Assembly (NCBI GenBank): GCA_009774235.1
Contig: VSNJ01000072.1
Coordinates: 1-19,267, forward strand
Source of the DNA: Lachnospiraceae bacterium
GTDB taxonomy: Bacteria > Bacillota > Clostridia > Lachnospirales > Lachnospiraceae
Length of the DNA: 19,267 nucleotides
Direction of reading: 5' to 3'
Below, piece after piece: positions 1-8,427 of the stretch. The position numbers and the translations under genes were made by a program. Numbering within the stretch: the stretch's first letter is position 1; every line of letters starts with the position of its first letter. Under the pieces are notes generated by a model. The model saw only the letters and a program-made list of their open reading frames with translations, ran no database searches and was not told the origin of the DNA.

Positions 1-32
1 TTTTATATAATAAAATGATTATTCCCTTGTCT

Positions 33-62
33 ATTATAACAGATTTTTTATATCATGTCCAA
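33..62 (-). promoter_or_regulatory. Outward-facing sigma-A-type promoter left of the IS transposase
   Basis: On the minus strand there is TTGGAC (57-62), an 18-bp spacer and TATAAT (33-38), with an upstream TG making an extended -10. It fires leftwards, out of the window, and lies about 60 bp beyond the transposase stop codon. It probably drives a gene to the left of the window, or is a promoter at or near the IS end. The motif match is seen directly; activity is inferred. Confidence 0.45.
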
Positions 63-121
63 AAGACTAATTGAAGTTTTCCCTTGATATTAGATGAGAT
101 TTTTTTGAAATTGTGGTATGC

Positions 122-1609
122 TTATTTTGAAGTTGCCATTCGTGAGAATGTAAAAATCGTGTCTACACGGGTCGGCATTTTCCATGCATCAAGATGTTGG
201 AGCATCATGATGGCATAGAGGCGGCAGTACCACATCTTAGAAGAGCGGTGTCTGCCGTCTTCTAATTTATAATCTGCCTTTTCCCGCTTGTTTGAGCGTT
301 CTACAGACGTCCGTTTGTTGTATTCCAATTTCCATTCCTTACTGTCCCTTGGCGGTATGTTAAAAAACCTTGGATTGTCCTTTTGCTGGATATGTACGGT
401 TCTTCCGTATTTGGAATCAGAGCAGGGATGTTCGCAGAAACAGCCTTTCTTCCGGTTTGCAAGGGGACAGCGGTATTTTTCACGGTGTTTTGCTTTTTCC
501 ACACCATCGTGGTGCATACGTAAGCCCATCCGGCAGACAGGGACACCATCTCCATCTATGGTAAAGTCATCTTTGTATTTGAAGTGCCCTGTATGGCCGG
601 AATTGAGGCCAATGAAAGGAGTAATGCTGTTTGTTTTGCAGTATTCATAAAGCGGGTAAGCGTCATGGGCGGAATCCAGCAGGAGTTTTTCAATATGAAA
701 CCCAGGAAGATAGGGTTTCATGGAGAAAAAGGTATGCAGGAATGACAGCATGTCATGTCTGGATGCGCGCTCCAGCATCGGAAAAACTGGCAGGTCATTT
801 TCAGAATCCGCAGCAACAAACATGTAGAGGTGGTATCCAAAAAAATATTTATTTCTGGAAGAATCCCATCCCCAGCTGCAGTCAGGCTGTGAAAACTTCC
901 GTTTACAGCCACAGCCAGAACCTTTTGGACAGCCGCAGATTCTTTTAGGACGTTCCAGCCTTGCGGTTTCAAGAGGGGTTCCGTCACCGGCAAGTGAAAG
1001 GCGGCGTGGATTTATCAGGTTCCTGCGGACGGAGTTATCAAGGAACTGTGCTTTATATAGCCGGAAGATAAGGAAGAACGGATTATTGTTTGGAAGGTGG
1101 ATGCGCTGCATAAGAGGAAGGAGTTTTGCGGCAGCACTGTCCGTGTGGCAGGGAGTTTTATCACCACGTTTTTTACCTTTTTCAGGTTTTGGTTTTTTAT
1201 GCTTAACCTGGTTGACGTAGTTGTCTTTGTCAGACTGCCATAACCGGTTAAAAAAGTCGTAAAAAGTCCCGACGCCTGGGGTGTCATTAACAGAAAAACC
1301 GCTGAGGATAGCATACAAGGGGGTTATTTTAAGCAGCCTGCACCATTGGGTAATGGAAGTTACCCCAAGTACGATTGACAGAAGATAGGAACGTAACAGG
1401 CAGGATGGAAAACGTGTGGCGGGTTTGCCAGTCAGTGGATAAAACTCCTGCATGATGGTATCCGTTTCAGAGAGATCAAGATACCAGAATTTCACAATAA
1501 TATCCCATGTTTGTTTAGGGACAGCAAAGGGATTCGGGAATAAGTTCAGAAAATCAGATACGAAGGTATTCTGATAGGCGGTATGGCCGCCATAATTAAC
1601 AGGTAACAT
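122..1609 (-). CDS. IS4-superfamily DDE transposase
   Basis: This is a transposase of about 495 aa that would cut and rejoin DNA at the ends of its insertion sequence. Numbered from the upstream ATG at 1624, the DDE residues appear to be D214 (in AGDGTPLE), D317 (in LLLDSAHDAY) and E442. The sequence around E442 gives Y435-x2-R438-x3-E442-x6-K449, the YREK signature of the IS4 superfamily. Two cysteine-rich insertions (about residues 230-240 and 386-401) may bind metal. I prefer the start at 1609 over 1624, because the GGAGG directly after the 1624 ATG (1618-1622) is spaced as a ribosome binding site for the later one. No stop or frameshift is visible, so it looks intact. The exact family (IS1182-like or another IS4 relative) cannot be settled here, and clear terminal inverted repeats could not be placed. 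Confidence 0.93.
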   Translation of the reverse strand: MLPVNYGGHTAYQNTFVSDFLNLFPNPFAVPKQTWDIIVKFWYLDLSETDTIMQEFYPLTGKPATRFPSCLLRSYLLSIVLGVTSITQWCRLLKITPLYAILSGFSVNDTPGVGTFYDFFNRLWQSDKDNYVNQVKHKKPKPEKGKKRGDKTPCHTDSAAAKLLPLMQRIHLPNNNPFFLIFRLYKAQFLDNSVRRNLINPRRLSLAGDGTPLETARLERPKRICGCPKGSGCGCKRKFSQPDCSWGWDSSRNKYFFGYHLYMFVAADSENDLPVFPMLERASRHDMLSFLHTFFSMKPYLPGFHIEKLLLDSAHDAYPLYEYCKTNSITPFIGLNSGHTGHFKYKDDFTIDGDGVPVCRMGLRMHHDGVEKAKHREKYRCPLANRKKGCFCEHPCSDSKYGRTVHIQQKDNPRFFNIPPRDSKEWKLEYNKRTSVERSNKREKADYKLEDGRHRSSKMWYCRLYAIMMLQHLDAWKMPTRVDTIFTFSRMATSK

Positions 1610-1624
1610 AAAAATCGCCTCCAA

Positions 1625-1701
1625 TCAAAAAATGCTTACCGGCTGCGCCGGAATGAAAAGTGCTTTTTTAATTAAGAGGCGCGAAGCGCCGCATTTTTTG
1701 A
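1625..1701. repeat. Nested inverted repeats in the IS leader
   Basis: An 11-bp inverted repeat, TCAAAAAATGC (1625-1635) and GCATTTTTTGA (1691-1701), encloses two GC hairpins: CCGGCTGCGCCGG (1639-1651) and GGCGCGAAGCGCC (1678-1690). The second hairpin runs directly into a T-run on the plus strand, so it could act as an intrinsic terminator in that direction. The whole structure lies between the transposase start codon and the right-hand flank, so it is probably part of the IS. The repeats are read directly; the function is inferred. Confidence 0.6.
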
Positions 1702-1720
1702 CTGGTTTGTCAAGTGCTTT

Positions 1721-2029
1721 TTGGAAAAAAAGTGGGGGATTTTTATAAAACTGGGTTTAAAAGCCACAGAAAATAAGGGCTGGAGAATCCGAGAGGCTAT
1801 TATTGAAAAAAGGGGGAAAGTGCGAAATAGCAGTAATTATATTGTGATAGAGAGAAAAGTGTGCTATCATATTCAGAAAGATATACAGAAAACAACAGAG
1901 TTTACAAAGTATACAATGCGTAAATTGAGCAATGATGAAGCGGTTACAACAGATATTTTTGTAAAGATATGTAGAGATTTAAATTGTATGGTTAATGATA
2001 CTATGGAAGTTTTAACTGAAAATAAGTGA
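1721..2029 (+). pseudogene. Truncated Xre-family regulator (C-terminal half of HTH domain)
   Basis: The open frame begins with a TTG at the edge of the IS and encodes up to 102 aa. Only its last part, from about 1900, resembles a protein family: FTKYTMRKLSNDEAVTTD followed by IFVKICRDLNCMVNDTMEVL matches the recognition helix and C-terminal helices of the short Cro/CI-like regulators often found before restriction systems. The usual first helices of the fold are absent and the preceding residues look random. A good promoter (1842-1870) lies inside the frame, just before the conserved part, which suggests that the original start and N-terminus were deleted. The gene stands 71 bp before the helicase gene, as expected for an operon regulator. 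A working protein from an internal start cannot be excluded. Confidence 0.5.
1842..1870 (+). promoter_or_regulatory. Probable promoter of the Xre remnant and defence operon
   Basis: TTGTGA (1842-1847), a 17-bp spacer and TATCAT (1865-1870) form a plausible sigma-A promoter reading into the regulator remnant and the defence operon behind it. No better promoter was seen between here and the helicase start at 2101, so it may be the main operon promoter. Strength is unknown. Confidence 0.4.
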
Positions 2030-2100
2030 TAAGTCCATTTTATGGGATAGCAAGTGCTTTATAACTGATAATGGGTAATAAGGTGTAGGAGAATAATGCT

Positions 2101-5100
2101 ATGGAACTAATAAATAATACCACGAAAACGCTCAAAGAGGATTTGTCCGTTGAAATAAAGAAAGGCAGTAAACTGTCCATTGCGGCAGCTTGCTTTTCTA
2201 TATATACCTTTCAGGAGTTAAAGAAGCAACTTACTTCTATCGAAGAATTACGCTTTATTTTTACATCTCCCACCTTTGTTGCCGAAAAAACAAAGAAAGA
2301 TAAAAGAGAGTTTTATATTCCTCGTCTTAACCGTGAACGCAGTCTGTATGGAACTGAGTTTGAAATAAAGCTCAGAAATGAAATGACACAAAAAGCAATA
2401 GCAAAAGAGTGTGCGGATTGGATTAAAGAGAAGGTTACATTCAAATCGAATATAAGCGATAAGACTATTCAAGGACAACTTGTTGTTGATGACATCGGTT
2501 ATACACCAATCAACAATTTTACAACAGTTGAACTTGGTTGCGAAAAAGGTAATGTTATCAGTGCAACTATTGTAAAAGACCAGTCACTAGCACAAACTCT
2601 TATAAGGGATTTCAATGAAATATGGAATGACAAAAAGGTGCTTCAGGAAGTTACAGATGAAGTAATTGAAAGTATTACCGCAGCATATAACGAAAATTCT
2701 CCTGATTTTATTTACTTTGTAACCCTATATAACATTTTTAACGAATTTCTTGAAAATATATCTGAAGATGTACTTCCTAATGAAGCGACAGGATTTAAGG
2801 ATAGCAAAATTTGGGGGATGTTATATAACTTCCAAAGGGATGCAGCTCTTGCAATCATTAATAAACTTGAAAAATACAATGGTTGCATTCTTGCCGACAG
2901 TGTTGGTTTGGGTAAAACATTTACAGCTTTATCTGTAATCAAGTATTACGAGAACAGGAATAAATCTGTACTTGTTTTATGCCCGAAAAAGTTAGCAAAC
3001 AACTGGAATACATATAAGGACAATTATATCAACAATCCAATCGCTTCTGACCGCTTGTGCTATGATGTTCTCTATCATACAGACTTAAACAGGACAAGAG
3101 GTACATCAAATGGTATAGATTTAGGCAGAATAAATTGGGGTAACTATGACCTTGTTGTAATTGATGAATCCCACAATTTCAGAAATGGAGGAAAATTTGT
3201 CAAGAGCCCTGATGAAGACAGCAAAGACAACCGTTATGTTACTTTGATGAAAAAGGTTATCTGGGCAGGGGTAAAAACCAAAGTCCTTATGCTTTCCGCC
3301 ACTCCAGTAAACAATAAGTTTCTTGATTTGAAAAACCAGCTGGCTCTTGCATATGAGGGACATACTGGTTTCATCGACGATAAACTGAATACAAATCGTT
3401 CTATTGATGATATATTTAAGAACGCACAAAGGGCATTTAATACTTGGAGTAAGTGGGAACTGTGCGATAGAACAACTGAAAACCTTTTAAAAATACTTGA
3501 TTTTGACTTTTTTGAGGTTTTGGATAGCGTAACGATTGCCCGTTCAAGGAAGCATATTCAGAAGTATTACGATACAAGTGATGTAGGTACTTTCCCCACA
3601 AGACTTCCGCCTATTTGTCTGCGTCCACACCTTACCAGTTTAAAAGAAGCAATTAACTACAATGAAATTTTTGAGCAGCTTATGCTCCTTACTCTGACGA
3701 TTTATACTCCGACGCATTACATACTTCCAGGTAAAATGGAAAAATATGCTTTAGCTTACGGAGATAATAAGGTAAATGTTGGCTTTACGCAGGCTAACCG
3801 TGAGCAGGGTATCCGCCGACTGACTGCAATAAATCTGATGAAGCGTATGGAAAGTTCAGTCTTTTCCTTTAATCTCACATTAAAGCGTATTAAGGAATTG
3901 ATAGAAAGTACCATCAATACTATCGACTGTTTTGATAAACATTCAAGCGTGAACCTTAATTTAACGGATATTTCAAATATGGACGAGTTTGATGATGAAG
4001 ACAAAAATACAGATGACCTTTTCTCATTCGGAAAGAAAGTAAAAATAGACCTTGCAGATATGGATTATGTATCTTGGAGGGAAAGCCTTGTCAAAGATGC
4101 AGAAATTCTTGCTCTTTTGACTCTTATGGTTGGAGATATAACACCTGGGCATGATTCAAAACTGCAAGAACTATATTGTGTTATAGATAACAAAATAGCT
4201 CATCCGATTAATGAGGGCAATAAGAAAATCCTTATCTTTACCGCTTTTGCAGATACTGCAGGTTATTTATATGATAATGTCAGTAAGTATGTAAAAGAAA
4301 AGTATGGGCTTAATTCAGCTATGGTTTCAGGCTCGGTGGAAGGCCGTACAACCTGTTCCAAACTGCGTAGAGATTTGAATACTGTTCTTACCTGTTTCTC
4401 CCCAATTTCAAAGGATAGAGATTTATTTGACAGTGTTCCAGAAGAAGATATTGACATTTTAATTGCAACAGATTGTATTTCTGAAGGCCAGAATTTGCAG
4501 GACTGCGATTTTCTTATCAACTATGATATACATTGGAATCCGGTCCGCATTATTCAGCGTTTCGGCCGGATTGACCGTATTGGCAGCAGAAACATAGTGA
4601 TTCAGCTTGTAAATTTCTGGCCTGATGTAACTCTTGACGATTATATTAATCTCAAAGCTAAAGTTGAAACAAGAATGAAAATTGTTGATATGGCTGCAAC
4701 TGGCGACGACAATATTTTGAGTGACGAGGAAAAAACAGACCTTGAATACAGAAAAGCACAGCTCAAAAGGTTGCAGGATGAAGTTGTGGATATTGAAGAT
4801 ATGACAACGGGCATTTCTATTATGGACTTGGGACTTAATGAGTTCAGACTTGATTTGCTCGAATACATAAAGAACCACCCCGGTATTGAAAAAGCACCTT
4901 TTGGGCTTAATGCCGTTGTTCCGACGAATGAGGACGCACCAGCAGGCACGATATTTGTTTTGAAAAACCGTTCTGACAGTGTGAATATTAACAATCAGAA
5001 CAGGCTTCATCCGTTTTATATGGTATATATAAGTAATGAGGGAGAAGTAATTTGTGACCACCTTTCACCAAAACAAATGCTTGATAAAATGCGTTTTCTG

Positions 5101-5340
5101 TGTAAGGGAAAAACTGAACCTATCCCAGAAGCTTATAAGCAATTCAATAAAGAAACTTGTGACGGAAAAGATATGTCAAAGTTTTCTTATCTTCTTGGAA
5201 GAGCGGTTGCTTCTATTATTGAGGTCAAAGACGAAAGCGATATTGATAGTTTTTTGGGTGGTGGACAGGTTAGCTTTTTAACAAACGAAATTAAAGGCTT
5301 AGATGACTTTGAGCTTATTTGCTTCTTAGTCGTAAGATGA
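2101..5340 (+). CDS. PLD-like/SNF2-family helicase of the defence operon
   Basis: This is a 1079-aa superfamily 2 (SNF2/HepA-like) ATPase, expected to translocate on double-stranded DNA. Roughly the first 200 residues resemble the degenerate phospholipase D-like domain found at the N-terminus of some SNF2-like helicases; I see no clear HKD catalytic motif, so this part is probably structural. The helicase core is complete: Walker A DSVGLGKT (266-273, K272), Walker B DESH (355-358), motif III SATP (399-402) and motif VI QRFGRIDR (819-826). An AGGAG at 2087-2091, 9 nt upstream, supports the start. It is the first gene of a tight operon and ends 10 nt before the DUF4391-like start. This helicase is additional to the one in Res. 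SNF2 proteins occur in DISARM and other DNA-modification defence systems, but DISARM partner genes are absent. Its role in this operon is inferred. Confidence 0.93.
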   Translation: MELINNTTKTLKEDLSVEIKKGSKLSIAAACFSIYTFQELKKQLTSIEELRFIFTSPTFVAEKTKKDKREFYIPRLNRERSLYGTEFEIKLRNEMTQKAIAKECADWIKEKVTFKSNISDKTIQGQLVVDDIGYTPINNFTTVELGCEKGNVISATIVKDQSLAQTLIRDFNEIWNDKKVLQEVTDEVIESITAAYNENSPDFIYFVTLYNIFNEFLENISEDVLPNEATGFKDSKIWGMLYNFQRDAALAIINKLEKYNGCILADSVGLGKTFTALSVIKYYENRNKSVLVLCPKKLANNWNTYKDNYINNPIASDRLCYDVLYHTDLNRTRGTSNGIDLGRINWGNYDLVVIDESHNFRNGGKFVKSPDEDSKDNRYVTLMKKVIWAGVKTKVLMLSATPVNNKFLDLKNQLALAYEGHTGFIDDKLNTNRSIDDIFKNAQRAFNTWSKWELCDRTTENLLKILDFDFFEVLDSVTIARSRKHIQKYYDTSDVGTFPTRLPPICLRPHLTSLKEAINYNEIFEQLMLLTLTIYTPTHYILPGKMEKYALAYGDNKVNVGFTQANREQGIRRLTAINLMKRMESSVFSFNLTLKRIKELIESTINTIDCFDKHSSVNLNLTDISNMDEFDDEDKNTDDLFSFGKKVKIDLADMDYVSWRESLVKDAEILALLTLMVGDITPGHDSKLQELYCVIDNKIAHPINEGNKKILIFTAFADTAGYLYDNVSKYVKEKYGLNSAMVSGSVEGRTTCSKLRRDLNTVLTCFSPISKDRDLFDSVPEEDIDILIATDCISEGQNLQDCDFLINYDIHWNPVRIIQRFGRIDRIGSRNIVIQLVNFWPDVTLDDYINLKAKVETRMKIVDMAATGDDNILSDEEKTDLEYRKAQLKRLQDEVVDIEDMTTGISIMDLGLNEFRLDLLEYIKNHPGIEKAPFGLNAVVPTNEDAPAGTIFVLKNRSDSVNINNQNRLHPFYMVYISNEGEVICDHLSPKQMLDKMRFLCKGKTEPIPEAYKQFNKETCDGKDMSKFSYLLGRAVASIIEVKDESDIDSFLGGGQVSFLTNEIKGLDDFELICFLVVR

Positions 5341-5350
5341 GGTGATTATA

Positions 5351-5965
5351 ATGCTTGGTCTGCCACAAGCAACAGAAATGAGTAAACAGCTTCCAAAGAA
5401 AGCTATATATGCAAAGTTCCAAATGAATACGGCTGCAAAGGAAAAAATCGATGCCGATATTTCTAGAATAACTATTGTAGGTGAGATAGCACCAAATAAG
5501 GTGAATATTCCTGCTGGAGATGAAGTTAAAAACTTCTTTGTCTTGCATGTTTTTCTTAAAAGAAAAGAGTTTGATGAAAAAACGGTTGCAACGCTATCAA
5601 AGCTTATTCCTCAGAATATTCTGTTTATATTGGAGTATGGCGGTAAAAGCAAGCTTGCAATTTATCACACAAAAATAATGCAGACAGACTGGAAACCAAC
5701 AGAGGAGCAAAGAATAGAGCTTCATGGATTGAATCTTGATAAGGTATGGGAAAATTTGATAGTTGCTGTTGGTGGTGTTGAAATAGAGCAGGGCAATACG
5801 CTTGATGAGCAGATAAAAATTGATGAGAAACGGCAGAAACTTGAAAAGGAAATTGCAAAGCTTGAAAAGCAGGCACGAGCAGAAAAACAGCCGAAGAAGA
5901 AGTTTGATATGGTACAGCGGTTGAGAGAATATCAAAAGAAGTTGGAGGAATTAAAAGATGAATAA
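5351..5965 (+). CDS. DUF4391-like protein, accessory of the restriction operon
   Basis: This 204-aa protein resembles the DUF4391 family, which I know from neighbourhoods with helicases and type III methyltransferases; its biochemical role is not established. The N-terminal part (about 1-140) is a mixed alpha/beta globular region. The C-terminal part (about 145-204) is rich in Lys and Glu with a strong coiled-coil pattern (for example KLEKEIAKLEKQ), suggesting self-association or binding to a partner in the operon. I chose the ATG at 5351, which has a GAGGTG about 6 nt upstream, although an in-frame GTG at 5342 would add three residues. It overlaps the next gene by 8 nt, so the two are probably translationally coupled. 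The family assignment is from memory of sequence pattern and needs a profile search. Confidence 0.75.
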   Translation: MLGLPQATEMSKQLPKKAIYAKFQMNTAAKEKIDADISRITIVGEIAPNKVNIPAGDEVKNFFVLHVFLKRKEFDEKTVATLSKLIPQNILFILEYGGKSKLAIYHTKIMQTDWKPTEEQRIELHGLNLDKVWENLIVAVGGVEIEQGNTLDEQIKIDEKRQKLEKEIAKLEKQARAEKQPKKKFDMVQRLREYQKKLEELKDE

Positions 5966-6434
5966 AGATTTTTATGATATGGCGTATGAAGTCTTATCAC
6001 ATTATCTGAACTGGCCTGATGTGGCTGATACATATAAGAGTATAGTTGATGGTATTAATTATTGTAATAATTATTATCAAATACAGATTGATTTTGACAA
6101 TAGAAAATATGAAGTTATAAATTATATAACCGAGGTAAGGAAAAACAATATAATAGATGCATATAAAAACTGTTTGAATCCGCTTATACTTGTTCCTTTG
6201 CCGTCTGGAAAATCTTTATTCCAAGCATCGCCACAGGAATTGTATAATAATTTAGAACAGGAAATACCAAGACTTATTATTAAAGGAGTACATCAAACCA
6301 TAAAACATTTTAATGAGATGGCAGATGATAATGATTTAATAGCTGAATTACTAAAAGAAGATATAAATACATTGGCAAAATATGATATACGAGGTGATGT
6401 AAATGGACAAGCTCAAAATGCAGACAGCAAATAA
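5958..6434 (+). CDS. Hypothetical protein between DUF4391-like gene and mod
   Basis: This 158-aa protein is not one I recognise. It is acidic, rich in Asn, Ile, Tyr and Asp, and appears mostly helical. There are no membrane segments, cysteine clusters or obvious catalytic motifs. A GGAGG about 10 nt upstream supports the start. Its reading frame overlaps the preceding gene by 8 nt and mod by 32 nt, so it is clearly part of the operon and is likely co-translated with mod. The placement suggests an accessory or specificity-modulating partner of the methyltransferase, but that is inference. Confidence 0.75.
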   Translation: MNKDFYDMAYEVLSHYLNWPDVADTYKSIVDGINYCNNYYQIQIDFDNRKYEVINYITEVRKNNIIDAYKNCLNPLILVPLPSGKSLFQASPQELYNNLEQEIPRLIIKGVHQTIKHFNEMADDNDLIAELLKEDINTLAKYDIRGDVNGQAQNADSK

Positions 6435-8427
6435 GGCAGATGAAAATTTCAAGAAGCTGGCGATGATGTTTCCAAATGCTGTTACTGAAACAATTGATGA
6501 AAATGGCGAGGTAGTCCGGGCCATTGATAAGGATGTGCTTATGCAGGAAATTTCCTGCAAGGTCGTTGAAGGCAACGAGGAACGCTATCAGTTTACCTGG
6601 CCTGACAAGAAAAAGTCCGTTCTTCTTGCAAACGCACCTATAAACAAAACCCTCCGTCCTTGCAGAGAGGAAAGCGTTGACTTTGATACTACAGAAAATC
6701 TTTATATTGAAGGTGATAACCTTGAGGTTTTGAAACTGTTGCAGGAAACATATCTTGGTAAAATTAAGATGATATACATAGACCCACCGTACAATACAGG
6801 AAATGACTTTGTGTATGCAGATGATTTTGCTCAAAGTACAGATGAATACCTTGAGAACAGTGGACAGTTTGATGAAGTTGGAAACAGACTGGTTACGAAT
6901 ACAGAAAATAATGGACGATTTCATACTGATTGGCTGAATATGATTTATCCTCGTCTAAAAATTGCGAAAGATTTACTTACAGAAGATGGTATAATCCTGA
7001 TTCATATTGATGATAATGAGTATGAAAATCTTACAAAAGTAGGAAATGAAGTGTTTGGTGAACCCAACTTTATTAATGTGGTTACTGTCAAAACAAAAAC
7101 TGGAGGGGTATCTGGAAGTTCCGAAGGTAAAAGTCTTAAAGATGCAACTGAGTTTATTATGATATGGACAAAAAATAAGACTCTATTTGAACTTAACCCT
7201 ACTTATATCAAGCAGAAATTGTTTGACAGAATTAAATCGTATGAATCTGAGGGGAAAAGTTGGAAATATACCTCCATTATGACTAAGCTTGAGGGTAAGG
7301 AAGTCATAAATGTTGATGAAAAGAAAAATATTGTCTACTATGGTTATAAAGTATTGGAAACTATGTCTATTACAGCTTTTGCTAAACAACAAGGTACAAG
7401 TGAAGAAGAAGTGTATAACAAATATACAGATAGAATTTTTCAGACAACCAACGCTCAGAGCAGTGTTAGACAAACCGTTATGAAAGAAACTGCTGGATTT
7501 GATTATCCAATGTATGGTTGCGAATATGTTCCTATCAAGGGCAAAAATAAAGGTAAGACAATTGAGGTTCTTTATAAGGGCGAGCAGCGAAGAATGATGA
7601 TGTTTCTATCTGATGCGGTATCTCGCATAGACGGAACATATTACTATCTTGATAAGGTTACTACGCTATGGGATGATATTCAGTATAACAATTTAACAAA
7701 AGAAGGAGACACTGAGTTTCCGAATGGAAAGAAGCCAATAAAACTATTACAAAGAATTATTGAACTTACTTGCGATAAGGACAGCACTATTTTAGATTTC
7801 TTTTCTGGCTCTGCAAGCACCGCTCACGCAGTAATGCAAATGAATGTTGAAGATGGTGGTAATCGCAAATTCATTATGGTTCAAATACCTGAAGAGTGTG
7901 AGGATGGAAGTGATTTTAAAAAGGCTGGATTTAATAATATATGCGAAATCGGCAAGGAAAGAATACGACGTTCAGGTACAGAAATTAAGAATAATTATGG
8001 GATTAACGCAATAAATCTTGATATTGGTTTCCGTGTGTTGAAATGTGATAGTTCCAATATGAAAGAGGTTTATTACAACTTGGCTGAGTATGAACCATCG
8101 TTGTTCTCTACCCTCGAAAATAATATCAAAGAGAACAGAACACCAGAGGATTTGTTATTCCAAGTTATGCTTGATTTGGGTGTACTTCTTTCAAGCAAAA
8201 TTGAAGAAACAACTATTGCCGAAAAGAAAGTCTTTAATGTTGAGGATAGCTATCTGATTGCTTGCTTTGACGACAATGTGACTGAAGAAGTGATTACCGA
8301 AATTGCAAAGAAGAAACCGTACTACTTTGTAATGCGTGACAGTTCTATGGCAAATGATAGTGTTGCAACGAACTTTGAGCAGATTTTTGCTACATATAGT
8401 CCTGACGCTGTAAGGAGGGTGTTGTAA
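6403..8427 (+). CDS. mod: Type III restriction-modification DNA adenine methyltransferase (Mod)
   Basis: This 674-aa protein should transfer a methyl group from S-adenosylmethionine to the N6 of adenine in a specific DNA site, protecting host DNA and giving the Res complex its specificity. The catalytic motif IV DPPYNTG (127-133) comes first and the SAM-binding motif DFFSGSAST (465-473) later, the order of beta-class N6-adenine enzymes typical of type III Mod. The region between, about residues 210-420, should hold the target recognition domain. Length fits the family. A GAGGTGATG just upstream supports the ATG at 6403; the ATG at 6418 is an alternative. It overlaps the preceding gene by 32 nt. 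Both catalytic motifs look intact, so activity is expected; the recognition site cannot be read from sequence. Confidence 0.95.
   Translation: MDKLKMQTANKADENFKKLAMMFPNAVTETIDENGEVVRAIDKDVLMQEISCKVVEGNEERYQFTWPDKKKSVLLANAPINKTLRPCREESVDFDTTENLYIEGDNLEVLKLLQETYLGKIKMIYIDPPYNTGNDFVYADDFAQSTDEYLENSGQFDEVGNRLVTNTENNGRFHTDWLNMIYPRLKIAKDLLTEDGIILIHIDDNEYENLTKVGNEVFGEPNFINVVTVKTKTGGVSGSSEGKSLKDATEFIMIWTKNKTLFELNPTYIKQKLFDRIKSYESEGKSWKYTSIMTKLEGKEVINVDEKKNIVYYGYKVLETMSITAFAKQQGTSEEEVYNKYTDRIFQTTNAQSSVRQTVMKETAGFDYPMYGCEYVPIKGKNKGKTIEVLYKGEQRRMMMFLSDAVSRIDGTYYYLDKVTTLWDDIQYNNLTKEGDTEFPNGKKPIKLLQRIIELTCDKDSTILDFFSGSASTAHAVMQMNVEDGGNRKFIMVQIPEECEDGSDFKKAGFNNICEIGKERIRRSGTEIKNNYGINAINLDIGFRVLKCDSSNMKEVYYNLAEYEPSLFSTLENNIKENRTPEDLLFQVMLDLGVLLSSKIEETTIAEKKVFNVEDSYLIACFDDNVTEEVITEIAKKKPYYFVMRDSSMANDSVATNFEQIFATYSPDAVRRVL

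Noticed and set aside
4459..5061. 200-aa minus-strand open frame
   Set aside because: It lies wholly inside the helicase gene on the other strand, has no family pattern and no ribosome binding site; it is a shadow of the real frame.
6310..6924. 204-aa minus-strand frame across the start of mod
   Set aside because: Antisense to two well-supported genes and without any recognisable domain.
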